A DNA stretch of 64,000 nt from JACMLD01 sp044227095 (GTDB lineage Bacteria > Bacteroidota > Bacteroidia > Chitinophagales > Chitinophagaceae). Made by a program: the position numbers and the translations under genes. The stretch spans positions 1,488,001 to 1,552,000 of the forward strand of contig JBGAFV010000001.1 of the NCBI GenBank assembly GCA_044227095.1. The letters are read 5' to 3'. Below, piece after piece: positions 8,766 to 17,771 of this stretch (position 1 is the stretch's first letter; every line of letters starts with the position of its first letter). The notes under the pieces are model-generated. The model was not told where the DNA came from. It did no database searches and saw only the letters and a list, made by a program, of their open reading frames with translations.

Positions 8766-10010
8766 TTATTGTACCACTACACGCACAATCTGCTGCTCCA
8801 TACTTTTTGTGTTGGTAATGCGGGTGAAATAAATGCCAGGTGCAGGCTTGTTGTTCCAGTTTACAGGAATGGTGTTGCTATTTACCATTTTCAATTTTTT
8901 GTTAAGCACTACCTGTCCGGCCATATTCAAAAGGTCAACAGAATAATCTCCGTTAAGCGGCTGATCAAAATCTATTGACATAGCAGTAGTAACAGGGTTA
9001 GGATGTATTGATACCCCAAAATTGCCTTTACTATTTAACTGCACTTTCTGGATGCTTGAATAACCAGATTTGTTATTGCTGTTTGTTTGTCTAATCCTGA
9101 AGTATACATCGCCGCTGCTGCCGCCGTTTAATGCATAGTTATAACTGTAAGAACTTGCCATAGAACTGTGATTAGCGGCAACCTGTGCAACGGAAGTAAA
9201 CGATGTACCATCGAGGCTGTATTCAACATCGTACTGATCTATATCTGCTGCATTTTGCGCATCCCATCTCAGTATTATGCTATTGTCTTTTTTTAATGCT
9301 GAGAAATTCTGTAAGCCGTTTGCCAGCAAAGCTGCAGGGCACCAGTAATAAGTTAAAGTAAGTGTTCCACCAATAAGACTGGTTACAGATTGTTTGTAAT
9401 TGGCGCCACCATCAAGCGTTATCATACCACCGTTTACTGTAAGGTCAAAATCAATAGTACCTGCACCTACATAAACAGACGAAGGGCCACCGATAGAAAC
9501 AGTAGTGGTTGGGATATTAATAAAATTAGTAGGGCCATAGGTAATGGTGTCACCAGGTATGTTACCAATGGTATCTACATCTTTTAATTTATCGTATCCG
9601 TATACGGTATTAAACGGACGACTTACACTAACACCAGAAGTTGGTGGTCCAACAAGTTTGGTAAGTAACGATAGGGAAAAAAGATAATCGGTGCTGTCTA
9701 CATATTCACCTACACCTATTGCTCCTGTATGTTTGTTTCCTTTATTGGTATTTCTGGCACCGCTATACGAAGTACCAGAAACAGTATTTACAAGCGTAAG
9801 ACAGCTTAATGTACCAACAGAAGGGTCAAACTTATTAAAAGTAAAAGTGAGTGCACTTGCCGCAATTGGTGCTATTGTTACAGTTTGTGCTACCGGTGTG
9901 GCTGGTATGCCACCGCCACATAAACATTGCGCAACAAGATTTTCGGAATGGTATAACTGCAGGATAAATGCAGTTGAAAGAATTAAAACCTTCAGGTAAA
10001 AGTTTTTCAT
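8766..10010 (-). CDS. Secreted protein with type IX secretion sorting domain
   Basis: 414 aa. A signal peptide covers roughly residues 1-28 (KVLILSTAFILQLYHSENLVAQ). Residues 30-235 are a beta-rich, Thr/Gly/Ser-rich region of unknown fold. Residues about 240-325 look like a fibronectin-III-like segment (FSALKKDNSIILRWDAQNAADIDQYDVEYS). The last 80 residues are a type A T9SS C-terminal domain, beginning FGVSIHPNPV and ending GIYFTRI...QQIVRVVVQ. The protein is therefore expected to cross the outer membrane by the type IX system and be released or anchored. No catalytic motif was seen. Its start lies opposite the glycosyltransferase-like gene, with a shared divergent promoter region. Confidence 0.88.
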   Translation of the reverse strand: MKNFYLKVLILSTAFILQLYHSENLVAQCLCGGGIPATPVAQTVTIAPIAASALTFTFNKFDPSVGTLSCLTLVNTVSGTSYSGARNTNKGNKHTGAIGVGEYVDSTDYLFSLSLLTKLVGPPTSGVSVSRPFNTVYGYDKLKDVDTIGNIPGDTITYGPTNFINIPTTTVSIGGPSSVYVGAGTIDFDLTVNGGMITLDGGANYKQSVTSLIGGTLTLTYYWCPAALLANGLQNFSALKKDNSIILRWDAQNAADIDQYDVEYSLDGTSFTSVAQVAANHSSMASSYSYNYALNGGSSGDVYFRIRQTNSNNKSGYSSIQKVQLNSKGNFGVSIHPNPVTTAMSIDFDQPLNGDYSVDLLNMAGQVVLNKKLKMVNSNTIPVNWNNKPAPGIYFTRITNTKSMEQQIVRVVVQ

Positions 10011-10202
10011 AGAGTAATATTTGGATTATCGGATATCTGGATTACAATTCAAAAGTATAGCAAACATTATGCCTGAGCGAAGTGTTAGTACTTGTTTTGT
10101 GGCACCGTAATTTTACCATTTTTGGGTCTCTTTTTCTCTAATGTTTTTATAATCAAACCAAACCAAACAAAACGATGCCGTAAATTTGCGGTTTTACGCT
10201 GT

Positions 10203-11183
10203 ATGAAAATAGCTTTAGACAACAGAATTACGTATAATAACGATAAGGCCTTTAGTAGGTTTTCTTTTGAGTTTTGGAAGGATGTAGCTATTTCACAGCC
10301 CCATCATCACTTTATTTTAATAACTGCCGATAAAAAAACAGGAGATCTGCCTTCCAATTTTTCCATTCAGCAATTTGAAAAACCATTTTTTCAATGGCTG
10401 GAGCAAAAAAAATTCACCAAAATAATTACAGAATGGCAGGCAGATAAGTTGGTAACAATGCAGGAAAATGGTTTTACTATTACAACAATTCAGCATAAAA
10501 AAAATACTGGAGAAGCACAACAAAAAAAGCAGGTATTGTTTGCAGGTAGTGCTAATAATGACAGCAATATTGTATTGCCAGCTTTGCCAAATCCAATTAC
10601 TGCTTTAACCTGGGCAGAAACTGAAAGTATTAAAACAGAATATACAGGTGGAAGATCTTATTTTTTATTTATTGGCAGTGTTGATGAACCGCAACAATTG
10701 ATAGATCTGTTAAAAGCTTTTTCCTTATTTAAAAAATGGCAGCAATCAAACATGCAGTTGGTAATTGCATGCAATAATTTTTCACACGCAGAAGTGATTG
10801 AAGAAAAACTAGCATCATATAAATACAAGGATGATGTTATACTGCTTAAAAAAATAAGCGATGAAACAACCGCAAAACTTGTTGCTGCAAGCTATGCGTT
10901 GGTTTGTCCTTCGTCTGCTAAAATGTTTCCTTTTCAAATGCTTTGGGCAGTGCAGGCAGGTAAGGCAATTGTTGCTACAGATAATGTTACAAACCGCCAA
11001 TTGGCAGATTGTGCTTTGTGGGTAGAACAAGGTAATACCACAGTAGGTTTTGCAAAGGCAATGATTGCTTTGTACAAAGACGAAAACCAGTTGCAATTGC
11101 TTGTACAGCAAACAAAAAATATGGCTGCAAATTTCAATCGCAGGCAAATGATTGCAGATGCATGGCAGTATATAGAACAATGA
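10203..11183 (+). CDS. Glycosyltransferase-like protein (GT4-type C-domain, degenerate active site)
   Basis: 326 aa from the ATG at 10203. An in-frame extension to 10092 is rejected because it adds a Cys-rich, non-homologous stretch across the promoter region. The C-terminal half follows the GT-B/GT4 pattern: FIGSVDEPQQLIDLLKAF, then VCPSSAKMFPFQMLWAVQAGKAIVATD. In active GT4 enzymes this last segment carries an EX7E motif. Here both Glu positions are replaced (Lys and Trp in the visible alignment), so catalysis is doubtful. The N-terminal half is short for a full Rossmann donor domain. It lies upstream of gldC by 40 nt. It could be a diverged sugar transferase or a structural relative. Confidence 0.7.
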   Translation: MKIALDNRITYNNDKAFSRFSFEFWKDVAISQPHHHFILITADKKTGDLPSNFSIQQFEKPFFQWLEQKKFTKIITEWQADKLVTMQENGFTITTIQHKKNTGEAQQKKQVLFAGSANNDSNIVLPALPNPITALTWAETESIKTEYTGGRSYFLFIGSVDEPQQLIDLLKAFSLFKKWQQSNMQLVIACNNFSHAEVIEEKLASYKYKDDVILLKKISDETTAKLVAASYALVCPSSAKMFPFQMLWAVQAGKAIVATDNVTNRQLADCALWVEQGNTTVGFAKAMIALYKDENQLQLLVQQTKNMAANFNRRQMIADAWQYIEQ

Positions 11184-11223
11184 AAATTCAAATCCCTAAC
11201 TTTGCCGACTGTATTTTAAAATT

Positions 11224-11568
11224 ATGACATCAACAATAACAATAGACGTAACACTGGATAAAGACAAAGTGCCCCAGCAAATTGCATGGAAGGCAAGTGA
11301 TAGTACTGCAGATATGGCCCAGCAATCAAAAGCAATGATGCTTGCTTTCTGGGATGGTGCAGATAAAGCTGCAATGCGCATTGATTTATGGACAAAAGAT
11401 ATGATGGTAGATGAAATGACCGATTTCTATTACCAGACATTTATGACCATGGCCGATACATTTAACCGTGCTACAAAAAATACTGAACTGGTAAACGACA
11501 TGAAAAATTTTGCAAAAGATTTTTACCAGAAGTTTCGTGATCAGCAATTAAAAGAAAATAAATTATAA
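11224..11568 (+). CDS. gldC: Gliding motility-associated protein GldC
   Basis: 114 aa, soluble. The sequence STITIDVTLDKDKVPQQIAWKASDS...MMLAFWDGADKAAMRIDLWTKDMMVDEM follows the GldC family throughout, and length is typical. In gliding Bacteroidota GldC is cytosolic and accessory to gliding and type IX secretion; it is also kept in non-gliding species. A TAACTTTG -7-like element lies at 11197-11204, 19 nt before the ATG. It is followed by the YqeY-like gene after 18 nt. Confidence 0.9.
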   Translation: MTSTITIDVTLDKDKVPQQIAWKASDSTADMAQQSKAMMLAFWDGADKAAMRIDLWTKDMMVDEMTDFYYQTFMTMADTFNRATKNTELVNDMKNFAKDFYQKFRDQQLKENKL

Positions 11569-11586
11569 CAGTAAAATAATGTTGCT

Positions 11587-12039
11587 ATGAGCCTTGAACA
11601 AAAAATAATGGCCGATATGAAAGATGCCATGAAAGCAAAAGATGAAGCCGCATTGCGTGGCTTAAGGGCCATTAAAGCTGCAATAATTATTGCTAAAACA
11701 TCTGAAGGTGCAGGCGGAGAACTGAAAGAAGAAGATGAACCAAAATTGTTGCAGAAGCTTGTAAAGTCACGCAAAGATTCATTGCTGATTTACCAGCAGC
11801 AAAACAGGCCGGATCTGGCAAAAAAAGAAGAAGAAGAAATAACAGTGATAGAAAAGTTTTTACCCAAGCAATTGGATGAAGCTGCATTAAAAGCTGTGCT
11901 TGCAAAAATAATTGCAGATACAGGTGCAAGCTCTGTAGCAGATATGGGTAAAGTAATGGGGCTGGCTACAAAACAACTGGCAGGCCAGGCAGATGGCAAA
12001 GCAATAGGCGCAGCAGTAAAAGAATTACTGGCAAAGTAA
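11587..12039 (+). CDS. GatB/YqeY domain protein
   Basis: 150 aa, cytosolic. It starts MSLEQKIMADMKDAMKAKDEAALRGLRAIKAAI, the usual YqeY N-terminus. It has the internal LVKSRKDSLLIYQQQNRPDLAKKEEEEI motif and ends with the helical GatB/YqeY domain (MGKVMGLATKQLAGQADGKAIGAAVKELL), which in GatB contacts tRNA. The free-standing protein's role is not settled; it may act on misacylated tRNA. It is co-oriented with gldC and the cvpA-like gene at gaps of 18 and 9 nt, so an operon is likely. Confidence 0.9.
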   Translation: MSLEQKIMADMKDAMKAKDEAALRGLRAIKAAIIIAKTSEGAGGELKEEDEPKLLQKLVKSRKDSLLIYQQQNRPDLAKKEEEEITVIEKFLPKQLDEAALKAVLAKIIADTGASSVADMGKVMGLATKQLAGQADGKAIGAAVKELLAK

Positions 12040-12048
12040 AGCGTATAC

Positions 12049-12579
12049 ATGCTGATTGATATAATTTTTATTGTACTATTAATAGCTGCCATAGTAAAAG
12101 GCTATACAAAAGGTTTTATTATTGCTGTTTTTTCGTTGCTGGCAATTATAATTGGCATTACTGCTGCAATTAAATTATCTGTAGTTACTGCTGGCTGGTT
12201 AAAAGAATCCATTCATGTAGCAGCAAAATGGCTGCCCGTAATATCTTTTGCACTTGTTTTTATTGTTGCTGTGTTGCTGGTGAGGCTTGGCGCAAAAGCA
12301 CTGGAAAAAACTGCAGAGTTTGTATTGCTGGGGTGGGTAAATAAATTATGCGGAATTGTTTTGTACATGGTGCTGTATATGGTAATACTGAGTGTGCTTT
12401 TATTTTATGCCGAAAAACTGGATCTTTTACAACCTGCTACCATTGCCTCCTCTAAAACATATAGTTTTATTAAGCCATGGGCACCAAAAGCAATAAATGC
12501 CATCGGTTCGCTCATACCACTTTTTAAAGACATGTTTCAGCAGTTGGGAGATTTTTTTGACAACCTGGCAAAAAAATAA
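12049..12579 (+). CDS. CvpA family membrane protein
   Basis: 176 aa with four hydrophobic helices (about residues 2-20, 24-48, 62-82, 100-122). The start MLIDIIFIVLLIAAIVKGYTKGFIIAVFSLLA shows the CvpA pattern, with a conserved KGYxKG loop. CvpA in E. coli is needed for colicin V production and affects envelope stress tolerance; the molecular role is unknown. It ends the gldC-yqeY-cvpA transcription unit. A 214-nt gap with a promoter follows. Confidence 0.85.
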   Translation: MLIDIIFIVLLIAAIVKGYTKGFIIAVFSLLAIIIGITAAIKLSVVTAGWLKESIHVAAKWLPVISFALVFIVAVLLVRLGAKALEKTAEFVLLGWVNKLCGIVLYMVLYMVILSVLLFYAEKLDLLQPATIASSKTYSFIKPWAPKAINAIGSLIPLFKDMFQQLGDFFDNLAKK

Positions 12580-12690
12580 CTTCAGCAGGCATAATAAAAA
12601 TTATTTTACTTATTAAACAGCATGCAGGTTATGATCTTTGTACTTCATTTTCGCATATGCCTGTAAAATTATAGCCGGAGTTAACCTTCA

Positions 12691-12724
12691 TTTGTTGCAT
12701 TTAAAAAATGGTTTTATAACTTTG
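12691..12724 (+). promoter_or_regulatory. Bacteroidota-type promoter for the alpha/beta hydrolase
   Basis: TTTG at 12691-12694 and TAACTTTG at 12717-12724 are separated by 22 nt, fitting the Bacteroidota sigma-ABfr consensus TTTG / TAnnTTTG. The predicted transcript start is near 12730, giving a leader of about 65 nt. Confidence 0.5.
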
Positions 12725-12793
12725 TTTTACGGCATATTTGTTACAAATCAATTATTTTAGCAGCTTATAAACGGGCCCTTGTAATTTTTTATA

Positions 12794-13573
12794 ATGAATT
12801 ACGAAATCAAACAGGTAGATAAGTTCAGGTTTGTTGAAGAAGGTGAAGGCGAACCTTTGGTGCTCCTGCACGGTTTATTTGGCGCCCTCAGCAATTTTGA
12901 ACATCTTATTACAGACTTTAGCCGCACTAACAAAGTAATAGTGCCCATGCTGCCTTTGTTTGATCTGGATATACTGCATACTACAGTAGGGGGCCTGGAA
13001 AAATTTGTACATAAGTTTATAGAAGCACGCAATTATCAGCATATACATTTGCTCGGCAATTCGCTGGGCGGGCATGTGGCATTGGTGCACGTACTTAAAC
13101 ATCCTGAAAGAATAAAATCATTAATACTTTCCGGCAGTTCTGGCCTTTTTGAAAACGGAATGGGCGATACTTACCCCAAAAGAGGAGATTACGAATACAT
13201 TAAAAAGAAAACACAGCTTACTTTTTACGAGGAGGCAATGGCCACTAAAGAACTGGTAGACGAAGTGTACGATATTGTTAACAGCCGCCTGAAGGTTATA
13301 AAAATTATAGCATTGGCAAAAAGTGCCATCCGCAATAACCTTGGAGAAGAAATGAGCGGTATAAAACAGCCTACATTACTGATTTGGGGCAATAACGATA
13401 CTATTACACCGCCTTTTGTGGCAAAAGAATTCAATAAATTGATTCCAAACAGCGAACTGCATTTTATAGACAAATGCGGACACGCACCCATGATGGAAGT
13501 TCCGGATGAGTTTAATGTTATACTGCATAAATTTTTGACAAAGCTGAACCAACCAGCAGCGGTTAACCGGTAA
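12794..13573 (+). CDS. Alpha/beta fold hydrolase
   Basis: A 259-aa cytosolic serine hydrolase. LVLLHGLFGALSNFEHLI gives the oxyanion loop. The nucleophile elbow is GNSLGGH (Ser near residue 91). The acid is in WGNNDTITPP and the catalytic His in CGHAPMMEVPDEF, so the triad is complete. The family includes esterases, haloperoxidase-like proteins and C-C bond hydrolases; the substrate cannot be assigned. It is followed by the CBS-domain gene. In related genomes this hydrolase commonly sits at the head of the nadK-uppS-bamA block, which is also the case here. Confidence 0.88.
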   Translation: MNYEIKQVDKFRFVEEGEGEPLVLLHGLFGALSNFEHLITDFSRTNKVIVPMLPLFDLDILHTTVGGLEKFVHKFIEARNYQHIHLLGNSLGGHVALVHVLKHPERIKSLILSGSSGLFENGMGDTYPKRGDYEYIKKKTQLTFYEEAMATKELVDEVYDIVNSRLKVIKIIALAKSAIRNNLGEEMSGIKQPTLLIWGNNDTITPPFVAKEFNKLIPNSELHFIDKCGHAPMMEVPDEFNVILHKFLTKLNQPAAVNR

Positions 13574-13676
13574 TTGCAGTCTATTGTAATAATCTGCTTT
13601 GGCCGGCGTTTTTAAAGTGTTGTTATCTGCCGGATTGCCTGCCACCTATTTCAATCATTTAAAACACTGTTTTATA

Positions 13677-14336
13677 GTGTTAAACAGACAACTTATATCA
13701 TCTTCTTTGCCTTTACTGTCTCTTAAAGACACAGTATACCACGCACAGCAATTAATGACAGACTATCATTTAATGCAGCTGGCTGTTGCAGACAATGATA
13801 AATTTATTGGCCTGGTAAGCGAAGAAGACATTATGAATGCAGAAGATAGCCAGCCGCTGGAAGAACTGGAACAACAGTTTCTGAAACTTTCAGTAAAAGC
13901 AGATTCTCATTTCCTGGAAGCAGTGCAATTGTGCAATAGTTATGGTTTAAGCCTTGTACCTGTTATTGAGAAAGATATGGAATGGGTAGGCGCCATACAG
14001 GCAACAGATTTGTTGAAGTACCTGGGAAGGATGACTGGTACAGATGAACCCGGCGGCATTATTGTACTGGAACTGGAAAAGGCCAATTTTTCTTTCTCCG
14101 AAATATCTAAACTGGTAGAAACAAACGATGCGCAAATAACACAGCTCAATACTTTTTTTGATAACCAGCTTCAACTCATGTTTGTTACCATCAAACTAAA
14201 CAGGTTTGAGGTTTCTGATGTTGTTGCTACTTTTCAGCGGTACGAATACGTGGTGAAATATTATTTTGGTGAAGAGTTGTATGAAAACGAACTGCGCACC
14301 AATTACGACCATCTCATGAATTATCTGAACATGTAA
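13677..14336 (+). CDS. CBS domain protein
   Basis: 219 aa if started at the GTG at 13677 (LNRQLISSSLPLLSLKDTVYHAQQLMTDYHLMQLAV), which places the first CBS motif at the usual distance from the N-terminus. A longer frame back to 13599 adds 26 residues that look non-coding. Two CBS units cover about residues 10-120 (LAVADNDKFIGLVSEEDIMN; LVPVIEKDMEWVGAIQATDLLKYL). A C-terminal ACT-like segment follows (GGIIVLELEKANFSFSEISKLVETN), suggesting ligand sensing. Such CBS-ACT proteins bind adenine nucleotides, but the ligand is unknown here. It lies upstream of the BamA/TamA-like and nadK genes. Confidence 0.82.
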   Translation: MLNRQLISSSLPLLSLKDTVYHAQQLMTDYHLMQLAVADNDKFIGLVSEEDIMNAEDSQPLEELEQQFLKLSVKADSHFLEAVQLCNSYGLSLVPVIEKDMEWVGAIQATDLLKYLGRMTGTDEPGGIIVLELEKANFSFSEISKLVETNDAQITQLNTFFDNQLQLMFVTIKLNRFEVSDVVATFQRYEYVVKYYFGEELYENELRTNYDHLMNYLNM

Positions 14337-14391
14337 CCATTTCAATCCTTCTCTTTCCATATCTTTAAAATATTACCTCCGGAAAGATTGC

Positions 14392-15843
14392 ATGTCAGTT
14401 AAAAAGAAATATTACATACTGCTTATACTTTTTTTATGCTTCCGGCTAATAAGCTGGTGCCAGTCTTCGGGCAATAATATTTCGGTAAACGCTAATCGTA
14501 ATATTGCAGATACATCCGGTAAAGGTTCAAAGTTTGTTATCAATAACATTCTTATTACCGGCAATAAAAAAACCAAAGCTTTTATTATTGAAAGAGAATT
14601 ACCTTTTAAAAGAGGAGATTCTGTTTATTTGTCTGAACTGGTTGCCGCTTTTCAACGTTCCAAAGAATTGCTTTTTAATACAAGGCTGTTTAATTATGTA
14701 GTTGTATCGCTAAAAAATTTTAATGGCTATTTTGTAGATGTACAAATTGATGTAATAGAAAGATGGTACATATTTCCTGTGCCTTACTTCAGGCCGGTTG
14801 ACAGAAACCTTACCGCCTGGGCCGATAATCATTACAGTCTTTCGCGGGTAAACTGGGGCATTAAATTTCTGCACAGTAATTTCCTTGGCAGGAACGATCG
14901 TTTGCGTGTGTGGCTGGTTACAGGTTACACCCGCCAGGTTCAATTAAATTATGATCAGCCTGCTTCGGGCAAATCATTAAAACACGGTTTCGGCTTTGGG
15001 TTCTTGTATGCCGCGTTAAAAGAAATCAATGTTAATACAGTTAACGACAAACAATTTTTTATTAATGCCGATACGCTTAGCAAAACCAATAAATATCTCT
15101 ACAAACAATTCACCGGGTCAGTTAATTATTTTTACCGGCCTGCATTAACCACCAGGCATGTGGTTAGGTTTTCTCTAAACGACATACAAACGGACAGCGC
15201 AGTTGGCATTGCCAATCCAAAATACTTTAATAACAATGCACAAAAAGTATTTTATCCAGAACTTTCTTATTCTATAGAATACCAGAAAGTAGATTACGCC
15301 GCCTATGTGCTAAGAGGTTTTATGGGAGATATAACGCTAATGCACAGGGGTGTTAATAGCGATGTAAACCTTACCCAGCTTACCGCAAGGTTTACCAGGG
15401 GCTGGCCTCTTGGCCATAACTTTTATTTTGGCTTACAGGGTTATGGTACACTGAAACTGCCGCTGGAGCAACCTTTTTTTAACCAGCGTCTTTTTGGTTA
15501 TGGGGATCTTTATTTGCGTGGGCTTGAACAATATGTGGTAGACGGCGTAGCAGGTACAATGCTGCGCAGCACTTTGCGCAAAAAACTTTTTTCTTTTGAT
15601 ATTGGCGGCGGATTGCCAACACTGCCTAAAATACCTTTTGCCTTTTACATAAAAGTATTTGGAGATGGCGGCTATGCTTACAATAAAACATTCCCACAAA
15701 ATTCTTTGGTTAATAAAATGCTGTACACTGCCGGTGCAGGAATAGATGTTGTTTCTGCTTACGATTTTATTTTCCGGTGCGAGTATAGCTTTAACCAAAT
15801 GGGGCAATCGGGCTTTTTCTTTCACATCAGAAATGATTTTTAG
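14392..15843 (+). CDS. BamA/TamA family outer-membrane protein
   Basis: 483 aa. The signal peptide covers about residues 1-23 (LLILFLCFRLISWCQS). One POTRA-like domain spans about 45-125 (VINNILITGNKKTKAFIIERELPFKRGD), where the GNKKTK...ERELPFKxGD pattern is typical of Omp85 POTRA units. A beta-barrel follows to the C-terminus, ending in FFFHIRNDF, compatible with the Omp85 terminal Phe signal. With only one POTRA it is shorter than BamA (18887) and resembles the short Omp85-like proteins common in Bacteroidota. The cargo is unknown. It is 55 nt downstream of the CBS gene. Confidence 0.85.
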   Translation: MSVKKKYYILLILFLCFRLISWCQSSGNNISVNANRNIADTSGKGSKFVINNILITGNKKTKAFIIERELPFKRGDSVYLSELVAAFQRSKELLFNTRLFNYVVVSLKNFNGYFVDVQIDVIERWYIFPVPYFRPVDRNLTAWADNHYSLSRVNWGIKFLHSNFLGRNDRLRVWLVTGYTRQVQLNYDQPASGKSLKHGFGFGFLYAALKEINVNTVNDKQFFINADTLSKTNKYLYKQFTGSVNYFYRPALTTRHVVRFSLNDIQTDSAVGIANPKYFNNNAQKVFYPELSYSIEYQKVDYAAYVLRGFMGDITLMHRGVNSDVNLTQLTARFTRGWPLGHNFYFGLQGYGTLKLPLEQPFFNQRLFGYGDLYLRGLEQYVVDGVAGTMLRSTLRKKLFSFDIGGGLPTLPKIPFAFYIKVFGDGGYAYNKTFPQNSLVNKMLYTAGAGIDVVSAYDFIFRCEYSFNQMGQSGFFFHIRNDF

Positions 15844-15905
15844 AAAGGTAAACGGTTTGCGAGATGAAGTTTAAGATCTCTGGTTCCTGCCCTAAACCTT
15901 TTTCT

Positions 15906-15927
15906 GTGAAAAATTTCACGTAATTTG
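15906..15927 (+). promoter_or_regulatory. Palindrome and -7-like element before nadK
   Basis: The perfect 6+6 palindrome GTGAAA-AA-TTTCAC (15906-15919) is followed directly by TAATTTG (15921-15927), six nt before the nadK ATG. The palindrome sits where an operator would block or position polymerase. The -7 element has only one N instead of two, so it is weak. A regulatory role is inference. Confidence 0.35.
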
Positions 15928-15932
15928 AATCA

Positions 15933-16811
15933 ATGAAAGTAGCTATTTACAGCAGGGTAATGGATTGGGAGCACCGCATGGAGGTTCAGGAACTTTTTGA
16001 TGAGCTGGCAAAACAGAAAATAACCCCCGTTATTTACCGGCCTTATTACGATCAGATTGCAGACGGTATAAAAATAGCCGCAGCAATGGGCACTTTTAAC
16101 CACGAGTCTGAGCTGGACAAATCAATAGAATTTTTAATAAGCCTTGGCGGAGATGGTACTTTGCTGGATACTGTAACCATGGTACGCAATAAAAACATAC
16201 CTGTACTTGGCATAAATTTTGGCAGATTAGGGTTTCTGGCCAGCATTGGTAAAGAAAACGCAGTAACGGCAGTTAAAGCGTTGGTAAAGAGGGGTTTTGT
16301 TATAGATAAAAGATCTTTGATACACCTTGATGCCAGCGAAGAATTGTTTGGGGAAGTTCCTTATGCACTCAATGAGTTTGCTATCCACAAAAAGGATACT
16401 TCACCAATGATAAAAATCCATACTTATTTAAACGGAGAATTTTTAAATACATATTGGGCCGATGGATTAATTGTATCCACACCTACTGGTTCTACCGGTT
16501 ATTCGCTTAGTTGCAACGGACCGATAGTTTTTCCGGAAAGCGGTAGTTTTGTTATAACACCGGTAGCGCCACACAACCTGAATGTGAGATCAATCGTAGT
16601 GCCCGATAACAATGTTATATCTTTTGAAGTAGAAGGAAGGGCAGATGATTTTATTTGTGCGCTGGATTCGAGACGCCATGTAGTAGGAAAAAATGTACAA
16701 CTGGCCGTAAAAAGAGAAGCTTTTACTATGGGCCTGATACGTTTAAACGAAAATAATTTCCTGCAGACCCTTCGTTCTAAATTAATGTGGGGGCTGGATA
16801 GCCGGAATTAG
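15933..16811 (+). CDS. nadK: NAD kinase
   Basis: A cytosolic 292-aa enzyme phosphorylating NAD+ to NADP+. The GGDGT motif is at residues 72-76 (SLGGDGTLLDTV). The second conserved block, YWADGLIVSTPTGSTGYSLSCNGPI, carries the NAD-binding Asp and Ser/Thr residues. NEFAIHKKDTSPMI is the NE-A motif. Length is normal. The ATG is preceded by a -7-like TAATTTG only six nt away, suggesting a very short or absent leader. It is part of the envelope/cofactor block that continues with DUF6089, uppS and bamA. Confidence 0.95.
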   Translation: MKVAIYSRVMDWEHRMEVQELFDELAKQKITPVIYRPYYDQIADGIKIAAAMGTFNHESELDKSIEFLISLGGDGTLLDTVTMVRNKNIPVLGINFGRLGFLASIGKENAVTAVKALVKRGFVIDKRSLIHLDASEELFGEVPYALNEFAIHKKDTSPMIKIHTYLNGEFLNTYWADGLIVSTPTGSTGYSLSCNGPIVFPESGSFVITPVAPHNLNVRSIVVPDNNVISFEVEGRADDFICALDSRRHVVGKNVQLAVKREAFTMGLIRLNENNFLQTLRSKLMWGLDSRN

Positions 16812-16910
16812 AATGTTTAAATGTTAAAATTTAAAATTACTTGATGCTTTTCTAAAAGAAATAGTGGTTTATTTCGTTAACAACTGGATATAACATTTTA
16901 TTTTGCAACT

Positions 16911-17771
16911 ATGAGAAAATATTGGGCAGCAATTATTGCAGTTTTAGTTGTGTCTGCTGCGGCAGCACAACCTCAGGCCACCGTACATGAAGGTGAATTT
17001 GGCATTAGTGCTGGCGCAGCCCATTATTTTGGAGATCTTAATACCAATGCAAAGCTAAACCGCCCTAAACTTGCATTAGGTGCTTTTTTCCGCAAACAAT
17101 TTGGCAATTATGTAGCTCTTAGGGTTAGTGGGCATTTTGCACAATTAGGTTATTCTGATGTTTACAATACTGGTAACGAATACCAGCTTCGCCGCAATCT
17201 TAGCTTCAATACCAATATCTGGGAACTTGCCCTCCAGGGTGATTTTAATTTCCTGAAATTTATACCCGGCACACTTGACTACTCGTTCACTCCTTATGTA
17301 ACACTTGGCGTTGGCGCATTTAGCTATGATCCATATGCATATTACCAGGGACAAAAAGTGTATTTGCGTCCGCTTGGCACAGAAGGACAGGGTTATGCGC
17401 AATACCCCGACAGAAAACCTTATAGCAGTATGGCTTTATGTGTGCCGCTTGGTGTGGGCGTAAAATATAATATCAATGAGAAAGTAAACGTAGGTTTTGA
17501 AATAGTATATCGCTTTACCAATACAGATTATTTAGATGATGTAAGCACAACATATGTTGATCCTGCAATATTCCCCAAATTGCCAGATGGCTCTGCTTCA
17601 ATGGCCGAAATACTAAACGACCGCAGCGGTGAAACCGGTAATGATAAAATTGGTTGGGTAAACGGAACAGGCCGCCAGCGTGGCTTTCCCAAGCAAAAAG
17701 ATTCTTATGTAATGGCAGAACTTACGCTATCGTTTAATCTCTCTTCTTATCATTGTCCTAAAGCAGATTAA
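16911..17771 (+). CDS. DUF6089 family outer-membrane beta-barrel protein
   Basis: 286 aa. The signal peptide ends near residue 19 (VVSAAAAQP). The start EGEFGISAGAAHYFGDLNTNAKL is the signature of the Bacteroidota DUF6089 family, which lies beside nadK/uppS/bamA in many genomes. Alternating hydrophobic strands and GVGVKYNINEKVNVGFEIVYRFTNTDYLDDV indicate an OmpA/OmpW-like barrel. The protein ends in LTLSFNLSSYHCPKAD. No enzymatic motif. The function is unknown; its constant place next to bamA suggests an envelope assembly or structural role, which is inference. Confidence 0.88.
   Translation: MRKYWAAIIAVLVVSAAAAQPQATVHEGEFGISAGAAHYFGDLNTNAKLNRPKLALGAFFRKQFGNYVALRVSGHFAQLGYSDVYNTGNEYQLRRNLSFNTNIWELALQGDFNFLKFIPGTLDYSFTPYVTLGVGAFSYDPYAYYQGQKVYLRPLGTEGQGYAQYPDRKPYSSMALCVPLGVGVKYNINEKVNVGFEIVYRFTNTDYLDDVSTTYVDPAIFPKLPDGSASMAEILNDRSGETGNDKIGWVNGTGRQRGFPKQKDSYVMAELTLSFNLSSYHCPKAD

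Noticed and set aside
10092..10202. N-terminal extension of the glycosyltransferase-like protein
   Set aside because: It is a Cys/Phe-rich stretch through a promoter region; the ATG at 10203 (MKIALDN) gives the conventional start.
13599..13676. Longer start of the CBS protein
   Set aside because: The added 26 residues look non-coding, and the first CBS motif sits at the usual distance from the GTG at 13677.
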